Virus record (IMG/VR): IMGVR_UViG_3300020201_000043 | Span: 1 to 42,622 of that record | Strand: one strand, 5' to 3' | DNA length: 42,622 bases | Origin: a virus | Shown here: one piece after another, positions 1-8,573 of the stretch | Position numbering within the stretch: the first letter of the stretch is position 1 | Layout: each line of letters starts with the position of its first letter | Made by a program: the position numbers and the translations under genes | The notes under the pieces: model-generated | What the model saw: only the letters and a program-made list of their open reading frames with translations | The model's database searches: none | What the model was told of the DNA's origin: nothing

Positions 1-84
1 GCAGGGTGTGGCAAGGCTAGGTGGGGCGAGGCAGGTGAGGCAAGGCGGGGTGCGGCACGGCTTGGCTAGGTAAGGCAGGCATGG
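1..84 (+). repeat. Degenerate GGYNN pentanucleotide tandem repeat, left end
   Basis: About 16 tandem units, each beginning with GG followed by a pyrimidine and two variable bases (for example GGCAA, GGCTA, GGTGG, GGCGA). A shortened 4-nt unit GGCA resets the phase at positions 30 and 74. The same pattern fills the right end (42513-42622). The strand is G-rich on the coding side. It sits just ahead of the terminase genes, where packaging sites or origins are common. The function is unknown; I infer that the two blocks are one array interrupted by the assembly cut. Confidence 0.85.
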
Positions 85-94
85 TTAGTACTGG

Positions 95-137
95 GATGCG
101 CATAGGATAAACGCATATGAGAGCCAAAAGCTCTTTC
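95..137 (+). promoter_or_regulatory. Short inverted repeats before terS
   Basis: Two small stems precede the first gene. ATGCG (95-99) can pair with CGCAT (112-116). GAGAGC (119-124) pairs with GCTCTT (130-135) around a CAAAA loop and is followed by TTTC, which resembles a weak terminator or a processing hairpin. No clear -35/-10 pair was seen. Regulatory meaning is a guess. Confidence 0.3.
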
Positions 138-152
138 ACGGGAGTATAATAA

Positions 153-548
153 ATGATAATGATTGAAGAATTAAACATAAATATTAAAACAGATCCACCA
201 AAACTCAACAACATTAAAAAGGCAGTGTGGATAAAGACATATAAAAACCCCCAGTATATGGGAAATATCTCAACAGTCTGTGAAACGGTAGGAATTAACA
301 GGACTACTTACTATGACTGGCTAGAAGCAGACGAAGGATTTAGGCAGTTAGCCATGGAAGCCAAGATGGAGATGTGTGATACGGCAGAGGAGACACTCTA
401 TGCTAGGGGGCTAGAGAAGGATACGACAGCGTTGATCTACTGGTTAAAGAATAGACACCCCGACTTTAACGAGAACGAGAAGAAGTTCAATCAGCAAACA
501 AACATTCAATTCATTGTGACCAGGGGAGAGCCAAATGAAACAGGTTAA
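153..548 (+). CDS. terS: Terminase small subunit (phBC6A51-type HTH)
   Basis: A 131-aa protein. Residues about 25-60 form a helix-turn-helix pattern (AVWIKTYKNPQ, then NISTVCETVGINRTTYYDWL) typical of phBC6A51-like small terminases that recognise the packaging site. A charged helical tail follows (EETLYARGLEKD, YWLKNRHPDF), where such proteins oligomerise. The start at 153 has GGGAG eight bases upstream; a second ATG at 159 is too far from it. The gene overlaps the next one by 14 bases, and that gene is the large terminase, which supports the call. It lies just downstream of the G-rich repeat and a nearby pac or cos site is plausible. Family assignment is from the HTH pattern and position, not from a search. 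Confidence 0.8.
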   Translation: MIMIEELNINIKTDPPKLNNIKKAVWIKTYKNPQYMGNISTVCETVGINRTTYYDWLEADEGFRQLAMEAKMEMCDTAEETLYARGLEKDTTALIYWLKNRHPDFNENEKKFNQQTNIQFIVTRGEPNETG

Positions 549-1830
549 TTTGAATGTCTTTTATCCGTCAAAGCCTCATGCTAAACAACAAGTAGTGCTA
601 GATGCGTTGGATGCTGGAGAACGCTTTGTATTACTTAGAGCCGGGAGAAAGTTTAGAAAAACATCCCTGATGATTTCCTGGCTTATTGAAGGCGCATTAC
701 AAACAAACCTGGTGTGTCCTTATATAGCTCCGAATAAGGTGCAGGCGAGAAATATAGCATGGAATGACCACGTTCAGAGAATCCTCTTGCACTTCAAAAA
801 AGCGGGAGTCCCTTACAAGACCAATGAGGTTGAGCTATCCGTAACCTTTTCAGGAGGAGGGAAGTTGATGCTTTTGGGAGTAGAGAACAAAGAAGCACTT
901 CGAGGGATCTCAAACTGGGGGCGAGTCGGCATGGATGAATACGATGACTGGCATCAGGATATATATCCCAAGATTATCAGGCCAAATCTAATAACACACA
1001 AAGCCCCTGTCCTGGTCACTGGAACACCTAAAGGATTTAGAAATCTCTACAGACTTGAATCGTCAGGAGTATTTAAATCCTTCCACTTCACATCAAGAGA
1101 CAATCCTGAAATTGACACTAAAGAGCTTGAGTCTTTAGTTGAGGAATACAAATTAATGGGCATGTCTTATTATCGCCAGGAAATACTAGCTGAGTATGAA
1201 AAACCTGTAGGGGCTGTTTATTCTGAATGGGACATGGATTCAAAATACATTCCATTCGAGTATGATCCGAACCTACCTCTCCACCTTACCTGGGACTTTG
1301 GGATCAACGACCCAACCGCAATTATCTTCATTCAACCTAATGGGTCAGAGTTGAGAGTTATTGATTACTACGAAGCCGCCAATGCCAACCTTGAACACTT
1401 TGCACAAGTTCTAGCAGCAAAACCCTACAAGCTACCTGAACTAGAAACTGGAGATATAGCCGGAAGGGCGAGAGAGTTAACAACTGGCAAATCCCCAATC
1501 GAGGAATTAAAAAGAATGGGCCATAACATCAAAACAGATTCCATCCCGGATCTACCTACCCAGATTAGAAACACTCATAAATTCATACCCAGGTTATTCG
1601 TCTCAAGTTCAGTACCTGATTGTGCAAGAGTCCGAGAGTGTCTAGTGAACTACCGATACCCTAAAAAAGAGTCAAACATTATTAATCAATCAAATGAAAT
1701 TCCTATACACGACGAGTATTCTCACTGTATGAGAGCTTTTGAATACTATTGTTGGAACTACAAAGCTCCTGAATCGTCGGATAAGACTGTAATCCGCAAC
1801 AACGAAATGATGGCGAAATGGAGTATCTAA
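535..1830 (+). CDS. terL: Terminase large subunit
   Basis: A 431-aa packaging motor. The ATPase has a Walker A-like loop RAGRKFRKT at residues 35-43, a Walker B segment VGMDEYDDW near residue 130, and a coupling motif TGTPKG near 162. The C-terminal RNase H-fold nuclease begins with TWDFGINDPTA near residue 249 (first catalytic Asp); a late Asp appears in HDEYSHCMRAFEYY. Length and motif order match small TerL proteins of podoviruses and siphoviruses. The protein would cleave and translocate concatemeric DNA into proheads together with TerS and the portal. The stop codon overlaps an ATG (TAATG) at 1830. Confidence 0.95.
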   Translation: MKQVNLNVFYPSKPHAKQQVVLDALDAGERFVLLRAGRKFRKTSLMISWLIEGALQTNLVCPYIAPNKVQARNIAWNDHVQRILLHFKKAGVPYKTNEVELSVTFSGGGKLMLLGVENKEALRGISNWGRVGMDEYDDWHQDIYPKIIRPNLITHKAPVLVTGTPKGFRNLYRLESSGVFKSFHFTSRDNPEIDTKELESLVEEYKLMGMSYYRQEILAEYEKPVGAVYSEWDMDSKYIPFEYDPNLPLHLTWDFGINDPTAIIFIQPNGSELRVIDYYEAANANLEHFAQVLAAKPYKLPELETGDIAGRARELTTGKSPIEELKRMGHNIKTDSIPDLPTQIRNTHKFIPRLFVSSSVPDCARVRECLVNYRYPKKESNIINQSNEIPIHDEYSHCMRAFEYYCWNYKAPESSDKTVIRNNEMMAKWSI

Positions 1831-1840
1831 TGCAGAGTAA

Positions 1841-2020
1841 GTGGGCTATCTAGTTATCACCGATGAGAAAGACAACAATCAATATCTTCTTCATCCGGCA
1901 ATTATAACAAAGCCTTTGGCTTTTGTAGAAAAGCCTTTGGCTTTTGTAACAAAGCCGTCCCTTGATAACCTCTTCACAGACAGAATTACAATCCCTTCAT
2001 GGGTTTTACACAACACTTAG
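1841..2020 (+). CDS. Small protein carrying two KPLAFV repeat elements (start uncertain)
   Basis: An open frame of 59 codons links TerL to the next structural gene and runs 22 bases into it. It reads as a plausible protein: VITDEKDNNQYLLHPAII, then two repeat-element copies (TKPLAFV, EKPLAFV), then TKPSLDNLFTDRITIP. The repeat elements are in the same codon phase as every other copy in the genome, which is the main reason to believe it. The start is unclear. GTG at 1841 has no good ribosome site. The ATG at 1830 has GGAG six bases upstream and overlaps the terL stop, but it lies one frame away and meets TAG at 1851. A frameshift, real or from assembly, near 1841 would join them. No function is known. 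Confidence 0.45.
   Translation: MGYLVITDEKDNNQYLLHPAIITKPLAFVEKPLAFVTKPSLDNLFTDRITIPSWVLHNT
1909..1956 (+). repeat. Palindromic 21-bp elements, two copies plus a partial third
   Basis: Copies at 1909-1927 and 1930-1948 both read AAAGCCTTTGGCTTTTGTA. A truncated AAAGCC at 1951-1956 keeps the 21-base period. The core AAAGCC-TTT-GGCTTT can form a hairpin. Related copies lie at 29131, 31583, 33277, 34335, 34356, 34559 and 34580. Confidence 0.9.
1962..1998 (+). promoter_or_regulatory. Leaderless-type late promoter, copy 1
   Basis: The block is TTGATAACCTCT, one base off the consensus TTGATAACCTCC. It starts 37 bases before the ATG at 1999. TACAAT lies 25 bases into the element and is followed by six bases (CCCTTC) and the ATG. 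There is no Shine-Dalgarno site, and the predicted +1 coincides with the start codon. Confidence 0.7.
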
Positions 2021-3243
2021 TCAACGCAGGAATCGGCGTCCTTGGACAGGCACTTAGATTACCTGAAATGGGTTTTTCTGAAAGAATAGCCTACGGGAAG
2101 CCTGCAGCCCCTCAGGCTAGCGTTAACACAGGACAGGTTCAGGGTGTCTCGGCTCCTCAACCTCAAAACTATTCCCAAAATACAAATAACTTCTCGCCTG
2201 TCGCCAACACATATCAAAAGGCAGCGCAACGGCAGCAAGCACAGTCCCAACAGCGGGCCTCAAGTGGTGGTGGCGGTAATGGCTTCAACATGAACAACTA
2301 CAAAGGTTGGAATGCGGCCTCAGCTGAGGCAGACTACAATGCCAATCCGAACAAGTTTGCTAATCAACAAGGTCCTTCCCAGGATGACATCATGAATCAG
2401 ATCAATGGGTTATATGGAGAATCTGAGAACTATCTAAATCAGGCAGAGAGTGCACTCAGGGCAGACCATCCATCAGCACTTGCAGAAGCAGAAGCCATAT
2501 TCAAAACAAATAGCTCTATGCTCGGCACAGATAGGGACGTAGCCTTTCAAGGTTTAAACTCTCAATCCACTAAAGCTACCAAAGCTAAAGAAAGTGCCCT
2601 TGAGTCAGCTAGACGTATGTACGCAGACCAACAGATGGGAGCTACTCAAAGATTCGGTGGTTCATCCAGTGCCGGACAAGCAGCATCAGAGCTCATGGCC
2701 AGAGAACAAGCCAGACAATTCGGCCAAACAGGTAGGCAGCACGCCGAAGTACAGCAACAGATTGATGTTCAAAGGCAGAACGTAGAGAAAGAGTTCAACA
2801 CCGGACTCATGCAGCTAGAACAACAAAAACAATCAGGTATATCAAGCGCTAACCGTGATTTCCAGAACAAACTCCTCCAAATATCTCAGAACAGAGCACA
2901 GATAGGTCAAGCCAAAGCAGAAGCCCGTCTAGGGGCCTTACAGGAGCTCAGGAACCAGGTATTTGCCATACAACAACAGAACACTCAGTTTACCCAACAG
3001 CTAACAATGATGAGAGAACAGGCTAACTTGCAGCTACAGTCACTTGGTCAATCTTCTCAACAGGGAGTAGACAGAGCAACAAACACTGTTAATGCCTTTA
3101 ACCCTAATATTCAAAGTAACTTAACTGCCTCAAATAATACGCGCCAACAAGCTCCGGCCCAGCAACAGTTGACAGGTCAGATCAAACCAGGGAGAAGACA
3201 GGAAGATTATCTACAGCCATCATACAACAGGGCTGAATATTGA
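1999..3243 (+). CDS. Gln/Asn-rich coiled-coil virion protein (probable internal or ejection protein)
   Basis: A 414-aa protein. Residues 1-35 are ordinary and hydrophobic (FTQHLVNAGIGVLGQALRL). A Q/N/S/G-rich low-complexity stretch follows to about 110. A long Gln-rich helical region from about 140 to 350 (for example LMQLEQQKQSG, LTMMREQANLQL) is likely coiled coil. The position between terL and two further large proteins, one with a peptidoglycan-lytic domain, fits the ejection-protein block of podoviruses. No enzymatic motif was seen. The start codon is fixed by the 37-base promoter spacing, and the stop TGA lies inside the next promoter block. The function is an inference from composition and neighbours. 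Confidence 0.7.
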   Translation: MGFTQHLVNAGIGVLGQALRLPEMGFSERIAYGKPAAPQASVNTGQVQGVSAPQPQNYSQNTNNFSPVANTYQKAAQRQQAQSQQRASSGGGGNGFNMNNYKGWNAASAEADYNANPNKFANQQGPSQDDIMNQINGLYGESENYLNQAESALRADHPSALAEAEAIFKTNSSMLGTDRDVAFQGLNSQSTKATKAKESALESARRMYADQQMGATQRFGGSSSAGQAASELMAREQARQFGQTGRQHAEVQQQIDVQRQNVEKEFNTGLMQLEQQKQSGISSANRDFQNKLLQISQNRAQIGQAKAEARLGALQELRNQVFAIQQQNTQFTQQLTMMREQANLQLQSLGQSSQQGVDRATNTVNAFNPNIQSNLTASNNTRQQAPAQQQLTGQIKPGRRQEDYLQPSYNRAEY

Positions 3244-3276
3244 TAACCTCCATTCCCCCTCCACTAATCTATCTTC
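3240..3276 (+). promoter_or_regulatory. Leaderless-type late promoter, copy 2
   Basis: TTGATAACCTCC begins at 3240 and overlaps the stop codon of the upstream gene. TAATCT is at 3265-3270, then ATCTTC, then ATG at 3277. The distance from block to ATG is 37 bases and no ribosome-binding site is present. Confidence 0.75.
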
Positions 3277-4254
3277 ATGGACGAACGCATCAAAAACTCA
3301 GCGCTAGGGAAGATACTTCAAACAGCACACCAACGGTTTAGTGACGCAATGACTCCTCAACTAGTACATTCGTTTAGGAAAACAGCTATGCCCGAGACCG
3401 GAACTGGAGCTCCTTTACAACAAGGTCAGAGTGTAGCCAGCTTTCCAGGCTATCAGGAACAGGCACAACGAGGAGGCTATGCTCCTCCACCCTCACAGTT
3501 TAATTTCCAACAAGCAGGACAGATGGTTGGTACAGCAGCTGGAGCAATCAAGAATATGTTCAGTGAACCACCAGCACCACAAGGCCCCAAGATGTGGAGA
3601 CAGCCAACCAATGAGGTAATCCGTCAGTCTGATGTCCCGGGAGCAACACCATATCCTTCAGCTACACCACTACCCTCACCAACCAGTAGGCCCACAGTAG
3701 ACCCTAACTTCCGCTTTGCTTATGAGACATTACCTAGAGATAAATACTGGACTGACAATGGCCCCAGACCCGGATTCAAACCTAACCAGCCACCAGCTAA
3801 CGTTGGGCAGTTAATCCGTGAATTCTTCCCTAATGAAGCCACAGCAGCTGCCGCTATCTTTGCCAGTGAGAACGCTACTTTTGATCCTAATAGACCTGAT
3901 GCTGAGAACAAAGATAAAAAGACCGGGAAAGTTAAGTCTACAGACAGAGGCATCCCCCAGATTAATTCGGACTCCTTTAATGGATTAATGGATAGGCAAG
4001 GCAAGAAGTTAAAGGAACAGGGCATTACTTCCTATGCCGACATGAGAGACCCTAGAAAGAGCTTCATAGTAGCCAAGATGCTTCAAGAGGGGAGCAAGTC
4101 ATATAACAAATCACTAGGGAATGATTCAAAAGGCTGGAGCGGTTGGTATGGCTGGCAAGATACAGGCTATGACATCAACAATGGTTATTTTGCTGCAGGC
4201 CCAAGAGGTGATTATGAAGAGAACAAAAAGAAATTGAAAGTGAAAAAGAAATAA
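3277..4254 (+). CDS. Virion protein with transglycosylase-like (lysozyme-fold) domain
   Basis: A 325-aa protein. The first 170 residues are Pro/Gln-rich and probably disordered. From about 170 a lytic-transglycosylase-like domain appears: FFPNEATAAAAIFASENATF supplies a candidate catalytic Glu, STDRGIPQINSDSF matches the G-(L/I)-x-Q-I-N motif of SLT and goose-type lysozyme families, and GWSGWYGWQDTGY resembles the late aromatic W-Y block. The basic tail ends in KKKLKVKKK. In podoviruses such domains in internal proteins open the cell wall during DNA ejection. The start is set by the promoter spacing. The stop overlaps the next start (TAATG). The domain call is by motif only. Confidence 0.75.
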   Translation: MDERIKNSALGKILQTAHQRFSDAMTPQLVHSFRKTAMPETGTGAPLQQGQSVASFPGYQEQAQRGGYAPPPSQFNFQQAGQMVGTAAGAIKNMFSEPPAPQGPKMWRQPTNEVIRQSDVPGATPYPSATPLPSPTSRPTVDPNFRFAYETLPRDKYWTDNGPRPGFKPNQPPANVGQLIREFFPNEATAAAAIFASENATFDPNRPDAENKDKKTGKVKSTDRGIPQINSDSFNGLMDRQGKKLKEQGITSYADMRDPRKSFIVAKMLQEGSKSYNKSLGNDSKGWSGWYGWQDTGYDINNGYFAAGPRGDYEENKKKLKVKKK

Positions 4255-7200
4255 TGGATCCACGAATACTCGACAACTTAAGATCTAAATTCAATCAGGC
4301 AGTACAAAGGGTGCAAACGCTCCCTGACCAGGTTAGAGCTGCAAGACAATTAACAGAGCAACATGTCACTCCACAGATCCAAAAGCATTCACAGAACTTT
4401 GTCAACAATATACCTGAGGCAGTATACAGACAGGCGATGCCAATGCTCCCACCCCAGATCTCAAGGCAGGTAATGAGTTTTGGAGCACAAGGCATAGCAG
4501 ATCTACCAGCGTCATATTTAAGAGGTGCAGAGTATGCACTCAACCCAACAAGAAGAAGAGAAGTCTCTCAGATGGATCTTATGGGTAAGGTCGGAGCTAT
4601 AGGCGATGTTTCTAATTTAGTTCCTATGGGGACTCTAGCCAAGGGAGCAGGGAGACTAGTGGGGGGAGTAGATCTAGCTCAGGCTGGACTGGGGCAAATG
4701 GGAAAGATTAAGCTAGGCCCTAGCCAAAAATTAATACAAACAGCAGGAAAATTAAAGGGAAAAGGGCAACAGCAGCTACCAGGCGGTATGGCTTCGGCAG
4801 ATAACCTACTATCTTCTCCACAGCTAGCCAGCTCAGTAACCCTACAACAGCCAGGCAAAACAGGATTAAGGGTAAGACCACAAGATATGTCCAGTCAATC
4901 GGACGATATACTTGAATCAGGTTATTCAGAAATTGGTTCATTAGCTCAAAAGCCCAAGAAAACATTAACTCAACACTTTGATGAATTCTATACTAATTGG
5001 GTAGACAAGTTCAATCCGATAGTTAAGGCAGCTGAGAGTGCAGAAGGTGCACTCAAAGCCAAGGGAGCTCAACTTATGCCTGCACATAACCCAAGATACA
5101 CCCTAAAACGCTTCTTAGGCATGGGAGGGATAGCAGAGCATAGATACGAGAAGGAGCTCAAACCAATACTATCCAAGCTTGATGAGTTTCAGATCCCCCA
5201 AAAAGATATTGACCTGTATTTAAAAGCCAGACGTGACATCAACTTAGGTGGCAGGGGAATTAAAGGCTCAGACTCAAACCTAGGAATCCAAAGAGCAGGG
5301 TTAATGGAGAGCAAGCACGGCTCAAACCTCCAAGCTGTAGCGGACCAGCTATATGAATACCAAAAGAAGGGCTTTCAGGAGCTATCACAAGCTGGATTTA
5401 TGGATCCTGCAACATCTAACGCCATCATGACAGCTAATGCTGACTATGTCCCTTTCCAAAGGGTCATGGATAAGCTTGATGACTACTTAGGTATCCCCTC
5501 AAGGTCAGTTCAGCAGAGTGCTAACCCTGTTAAAAGCATTAAGGGTTCGGATAAACAAATCTATTCCCCTGTAGAGTCAATTATAGCCAATACCTATAAG
5601 CAAAGAGCTGCTATTGAGAAGAACAATGTAGTCAAATCAATAGTAGGCTTAACCAAGGTCATGCCGGAGTTAGGTTTCTACCCCACATCCAACTCAGGGT
5701 CCTCAACCATCTCTGTCTGGGAGAGCGGGCAGAAGGTTCATTATGAGGTTGGAGAAGATATAGCCAAAGCAGTCAAAGGATTATCAGAAGAGAACATGCA
5801 CTCATTCCTTAAATTACTTGAGATACCGGCTTCATTACTCAGACAGGGAGCCACAGGCCGGAACCCTGAATTCATGCTGCCTAACATCGTCAGGGATCAG
5901 TTTGACGCAGCTATGAATTCAAAATATGGCTATGTTCCGTTTGTTGATTGGGCAAAGGGGCTATCTCACCTAGTGAAAAAGGATGAGGTTTACGAAGCTT
6001 GGGTTAATTCGGGCGCAGCCCAAATTCTTTCATCAATGTCAGGCAGGCAAGGGATACATGATGCTTTGATGAGTAAAACCGCCCAGAAGAAGCTAACACG
6101 CAAGCTGTTTGGCTGGATGGGTGAAGGATTAGATACGCTGGGTAAATACTCAGAGAATCCAACAAGAATAGGGTTATTCAACAAAGCCTATCAGAATACA
6201 GGCAACCCTTTAATAGGGGCTATGGAATCAAGAGAGGGGACGCTGGACTTTGCGAGGATGGGAGCCAAGATGAAGGTAGCTAACTCTATTATTCCTTTTC
6301 TTAATGTCGGGTTACAGGGGTTCGACAAGATGATCCGAACCGCCAAGGACAATCCATTCAAGTTTGCTTTAAAGATGGCTACATACGGCACTATGCCTGC
6401 CGTGGCAACTACGCTATATAACACTCAGTTCTTCCCTGAAGAGTTTGCTGAGATCCCCCAGTTTGTGAAAGATGATAACTTTGTCATAGTCCGCGGCAGA
6501 AGCGATACAGGCACAGTCCAATATATGACCATTCCTAAGGGGAACATCATCAAATACATAACCAACCCTGTAGAAAACTTTATCTCCTATGCAGCTGGCA
6601 CAAACTCTCAATCCCTGTCTGAGATGGCTACACTCTTCATCTCCTCAGGACTGCCTCTACTAGGTGAAGGTCAAAGCATTCAGGAAGTAGCCACTAAAAC
6701 CATAGGAGCTAACTTACCTCAGGCTATCAAACCATTAACAGAAAACTTGATGAACAGATCATTTTACAAGTACGACACCAAAGATGAGCAAGCTAAAGAT
6801 ATCGTCCCTTATTACCTCAACAGTAAACCCGCAGGAGAAAGAGCCTACGAATTCACACCTCAGGCATATCAGTTTATAGGCAAAGCATTAAATGTCTCAC
6901 CGCTTCAGGTCAAGAACCTATTAGAAGGCTATCTTGCGGGCTATGTCAAAATCCCTGTTAACATAATAGAGAGCTTAAATAACATTAATGAGGGTAAAGA
7001 CGTCAATCAAAATCAGATTCCAATACTAAGAAGGTTTGTGCAGGAAACCTACCCCACATCAGCTTCAGAAGTGTCTGATTCAGATCTGGATTTATATGGT
7101 GGCCCCGAGCCTGAGAAGAACGCAGCAGGGTCAGATATATTAAGTAAGGCCTCAGCTGCGGAGGAGAACAAAGGGAAGAAGACCACTGACCAGATGATTA

Positions 7201-7742
7201 AGAATATGCTTTCTGATGGTCGGATATCAGCTTTAGAAAAGAAGCAAGCATCTAGTGCCATCCACCTGATTAAACAGGAGGAGACCGCGGTATATGACTC
7301 AAAGCTCTCAGACGAAGAAAAGGATAAGGAACTCTCAAGACTGGGAGAGTTAAAGAAGAGACTACAGGAATCAGATAACAAATCCAAAAAGCAGACTTAC
7401 CTCAACATAAAGCTAACAGGAGACCCTGACATGGATAAGCTGATAGCCTCTAAGCAGGTCGGGGAAATCACAACCGAAATCAACAACACAGTCGAAGCTT
7501 TTACAAAAGGAGAGATCTCACTTGAGAAAGCCAACGAGACGATAGCAGGGTATAAAGCGCTGCAGGCTGAGCTGAAGAAAGTCGGGAAAGGGAAGAAACC
7601 AAAGAAGCTATCCATCCGCATGGGTAAAGCCCCATCATTTAAGTATTCTAAATTCAAGAAGATAAAAGTCAGAAAGGTTAAGCTTGGTAAGTTTAGGCTA
7701 GGTAAGGACGTAACCCAAAATTTAGATAAGTCCGCAGCATAG
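4254..7742 (+). CDS. Large internal virion protein with LPD38-like polyvalent region
   Basis: The largest protein here, 1162 aa. A glycine- and proline-containing N-terminal part is followed by helical regions. From about 530 to 720 the text resembles the phage 'large polyvalent protein-associated domain 38' proteins: ATGRNPEFMLPNIVRDQFDA, TRIGLFNKAYQNTG, IIPFLNVGLQGFDKMIRTAK, then a hydrophobic stretch. The last 200 residues are Lys/Glu-rich and end in repeated K-x-G-K motifs (MGKAPSFKYSKFKKIKVRKV) suggesting DNA binding. Proteins of this size and position are ejected into the host with the DNA in podoviruses. It is translationally coupled to the transglycosylase gene through TAATG. The last codons lie in the 46-bp repeat that recurs at 8762. 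Confidence 0.7.
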   Translation: MDPRILDNLRSKFNQAVQRVQTLPDQVRAARQLTEQHVTPQIQKHSQNFVNNIPEAVYRQAMPMLPPQISRQVMSFGAQGIADLPASYLRGAEYALNPTRRREVSQMDLMGKVGAIGDVSNLVPMGTLAKGAGRLVGGVDLAQAGLGQMGKIKLGPSQKLIQTAGKLKGKGQQQLPGGMASADNLLSSPQLASSVTLQQPGKTGLRVRPQDMSSQSDDILESGYSEIGSLAQKPKKTLTQHFDEFYTNWVDKFNPIVKAAESAEGALKAKGAQLMPAHNPRYTLKRFLGMGGIAEHRYEKELKPILSKLDEFQIPQKDIDLYLKARRDINLGGRGIKGSDSNLGIQRAGLMESKHGSNLQAVADQLYEYQKKGFQELSQAGFMDPATSNAIMTANADYVPFQRVMDKLDDYLGIPSRSVQQSANPVKSIKGSDKQIYSPVESIIANTYKQRAAIEKNNVVKSIVGLTKVMPELGFYPTSNSGSSTISVWESGQKVHYEVGEDIAKAVKGLSEENMHSFLKLLEIPASLLRQGATGRNPEFMLPNIVRDQFDAAMNSKYGYVPFVDWAKGLSHLVKKDEVYEAWVNSGAAQILSSMSGRQGIHDALMSKTAQKKLTRKLFGWMGEGLDTLGKYSENPTRIGLFNKAYQNTGNPLIGAMESREGTLDFARMGAKMKVANSIIPFLNVGLQGFDKMIRTAKDNPFKFALKMATYGTMPAVATTLYNTQFFPEEFAEIPQFVKDDNFVIVRGRSDTGTVQYMTIPKGNIIKYITNPVENFISYAAGTNSQSLSEMATLFISSGLPLLGEGQSIQEVATKTIGANLPQAIKPLTENLMNRSFYKYDTKDEQAKDIVPYYLNSKPAGERAYEFTPQAYQFIGKALNVSPLQVKNLLEGYLAGYVKIPVNIIESLNNINEGKDVNQNQIPILRRFVQETYPTSASEVSDSDLDLYGGPEPEKNAAGSDILSKASAAEENKGKKTTDQMIKNMLSDGRISALEKKQASSAIHLIKQEETAVYDSKLSDEEKDKELSRLGELKKRLQESDNKSKKQTYLNIKLTGDPDMDKLIASKQVGEITTEINNTVEAFTKGEISLEKANETIAGYKALQAELKKVGKGKKPKKLSIRMGKAPSFKYSKFKKIKVRKVKLGKFRLGKDVTQNLDKSAA

Positions 7743-7783
7743 AACTGCTATCTTGCAAACTCTGCATTATGTTGTATTATCAA
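7738..7783 (+). promoter_or_regulatory. 46-bp direct repeat with sigma70-like promoter, copy A
   Basis: The segment is repeated at 8762-8807 with one mismatch. It contains TTGCAA (7753-7758), a 16-base spacer and TATTAT (7775-7780), a good -35/-10 pair. It includes the stop codon of the preceding gene and would drive the sigma-like gene at 7848. Confidence 0.75.
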
Positions 7784-7847
7784 CAAGATTAAAACTCAGA
7801 AAATTCAAACTTCCAAAAACCGAACTGGAGGTTTTTAAGGCGAAAGA

Positions 7848-8210
7848 ATGATAGACCGAAAATGCAACTACTGCGATAAATTACTGAGCCAAAGAGACCT
7901 CGAGTCCCCAGCAGCCTGGGCGAAACGCAAAAACTGCGGCAGGGTTTGTGCCGATTTGGGGAGCCTTTCAGAGACTGCCAGGCTTCGCGGGGTGAAACTG
8001 GCGTTGTTGTACAAAACAGGCCTATATACTTTAAGCGAAGTCGGGAAGATGTCTGGGGGAATTACTGGCGAACGAGTCCGACAGATTCTTCGAAAAACAC
8101 AGGATTTGATCCCGGATTACCGCCTAATTGTGGTGAAAAACAGGCAACTATCAATGAACAGACTTTTAAAAACACAGGGTAGGCGGGAAATTATTCCCGT
8201 ACAAATTTAG
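7848..8210 (+). CDS. Zinc-finger plus sigma-region-4-like HTH regulator
   Basis: A 120-aa protein. The N-terminus has CNYCDK at residues 5-10 and two later Cys (KNCGRVC), a likely zinc knuckle. Residues about 63-85 (YTLSEVGKMSGGITGERVRQ) match the region 4.2 helix-turn-helix of sigma70 factors, in which T-x-E-R-V-R-Q-I contacts the -35 element. No region 2 is present, so it is not a complete sigma factor. It could be a transcription activator or a -35-binding co-factor. It lies in a cassette bounded by two copies of a 46-bp promoter repeat. The ATG at 7848 has AAGG seven bases upstream; GGAGG at 7827 is too far. It is an obvious candidate for recognising the TTGATAACCTCC promoters, but that link is inference. 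Confidence 0.7.
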   Translation: MIDRKCNYCDKLLSQRDLESPAAWAKRKNCGRVCADLGSLSETARLRGVKLALLYKTGLYTLSEVGKMSGGITGERVRQILRKTQDLIPDYRLIVVKNRQLSMNRLLKTQGRREIIPVQI

Positions 8211-8220
8211 CCCAACGGAA

Positions 8221-8403
8221 ATGGATACCCAAAAAAACACTCAAACACCAACAAGATTTATCAATCAGAAATGCGGGCTTTGCTCTGGTTTTGGAACCCT
8301 AAAGTACGGAGCCATTCCTTGCCCGGCGTGCAGGACGAAAGGCATCGTCGTTGTTGATCAGCTGACTGGCGTGCTCGTGGATCAGGAGGAAACTAGAGAA
8401 TGA
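8221..8403 (+). CDS. Zinc-ribbon miniprotein 1 (DnaJ-type CxxC pair)
   Basis: A 60-aa protein with CGLCSGFG and CPACRTKG, the two CxxCxxxG knuckles seen in DnaJ-type zinc-binding domains. It is the first of three tandem paralogues. Its stop codon overlaps the ATG of the second copy. The 3' end of the gene (aggaggaaactagagaATG) supplies the ribosome site of the next gene. Such small ribbons may bind nucleic acid or protein; the actual role is unknown. Confidence 0.7.
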   Translation: MDTQKNTQTPTRFINQKCGLCSGFGTLKYGAIPCPACRTKGIVVVDQLTGVLVDQEETRE

Positions 8404-8573
8404 CAACTACGAAACCAGAAGTCGAAATCACCAAGGTAACCCCCCAATTCATTCCCTTCAAATGTCCAAACTGTAACGGCTACACAACGATAGGTTATCA
8501 GCAAATTCCTTGCAAATCGTGCAACCAAACAGGCTACATAAAAGTCCCGATTAAGGAGGAAACAAGAGAATGA
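8400..8573 (+). CDS. Zinc-ribbon miniprotein 2
   Basis: A 57-aa protein beginning MTTTKPEVEITKVTPQF, with CPNCNGYTT and CKSCNQTGY knuckles. It starts inside the stop codon of copy 1 (ATGA) behind GGAGG and ends by overlapping copy 3 in the same way. The first 60 bases are nearly identical to those of copy 3, so the pair arose by recent tandem duplication. Function unknown. Confidence 0.75.
   Translation: MTTTKPEVEITKVTPQFIPFKCPNCNGYTTIGYQQIPCKSCNQTGYIKVPIKEETRE

Noticed and set aside
1-84. Terminal direct repeat of exact sequence
   Set aside because: The two ends share the repeat grammar but only short exact matches (about 13 bases), so no true terminal redundancy can be shown.
2594-2785. 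A 63-codon + strand frame inside the Gln-rich virion gene
   Set aside because: Composition follows the CAA/CAG-rich DNA; it starts and ends within the real gene with no ribosome site.
7049-7657. Ser/Leu-rich minus-strand frames within the large internal protein gene
   Set aside because: Antisense of a Lys/Glu-rich coding region; no start signals and no protein-like pattern.
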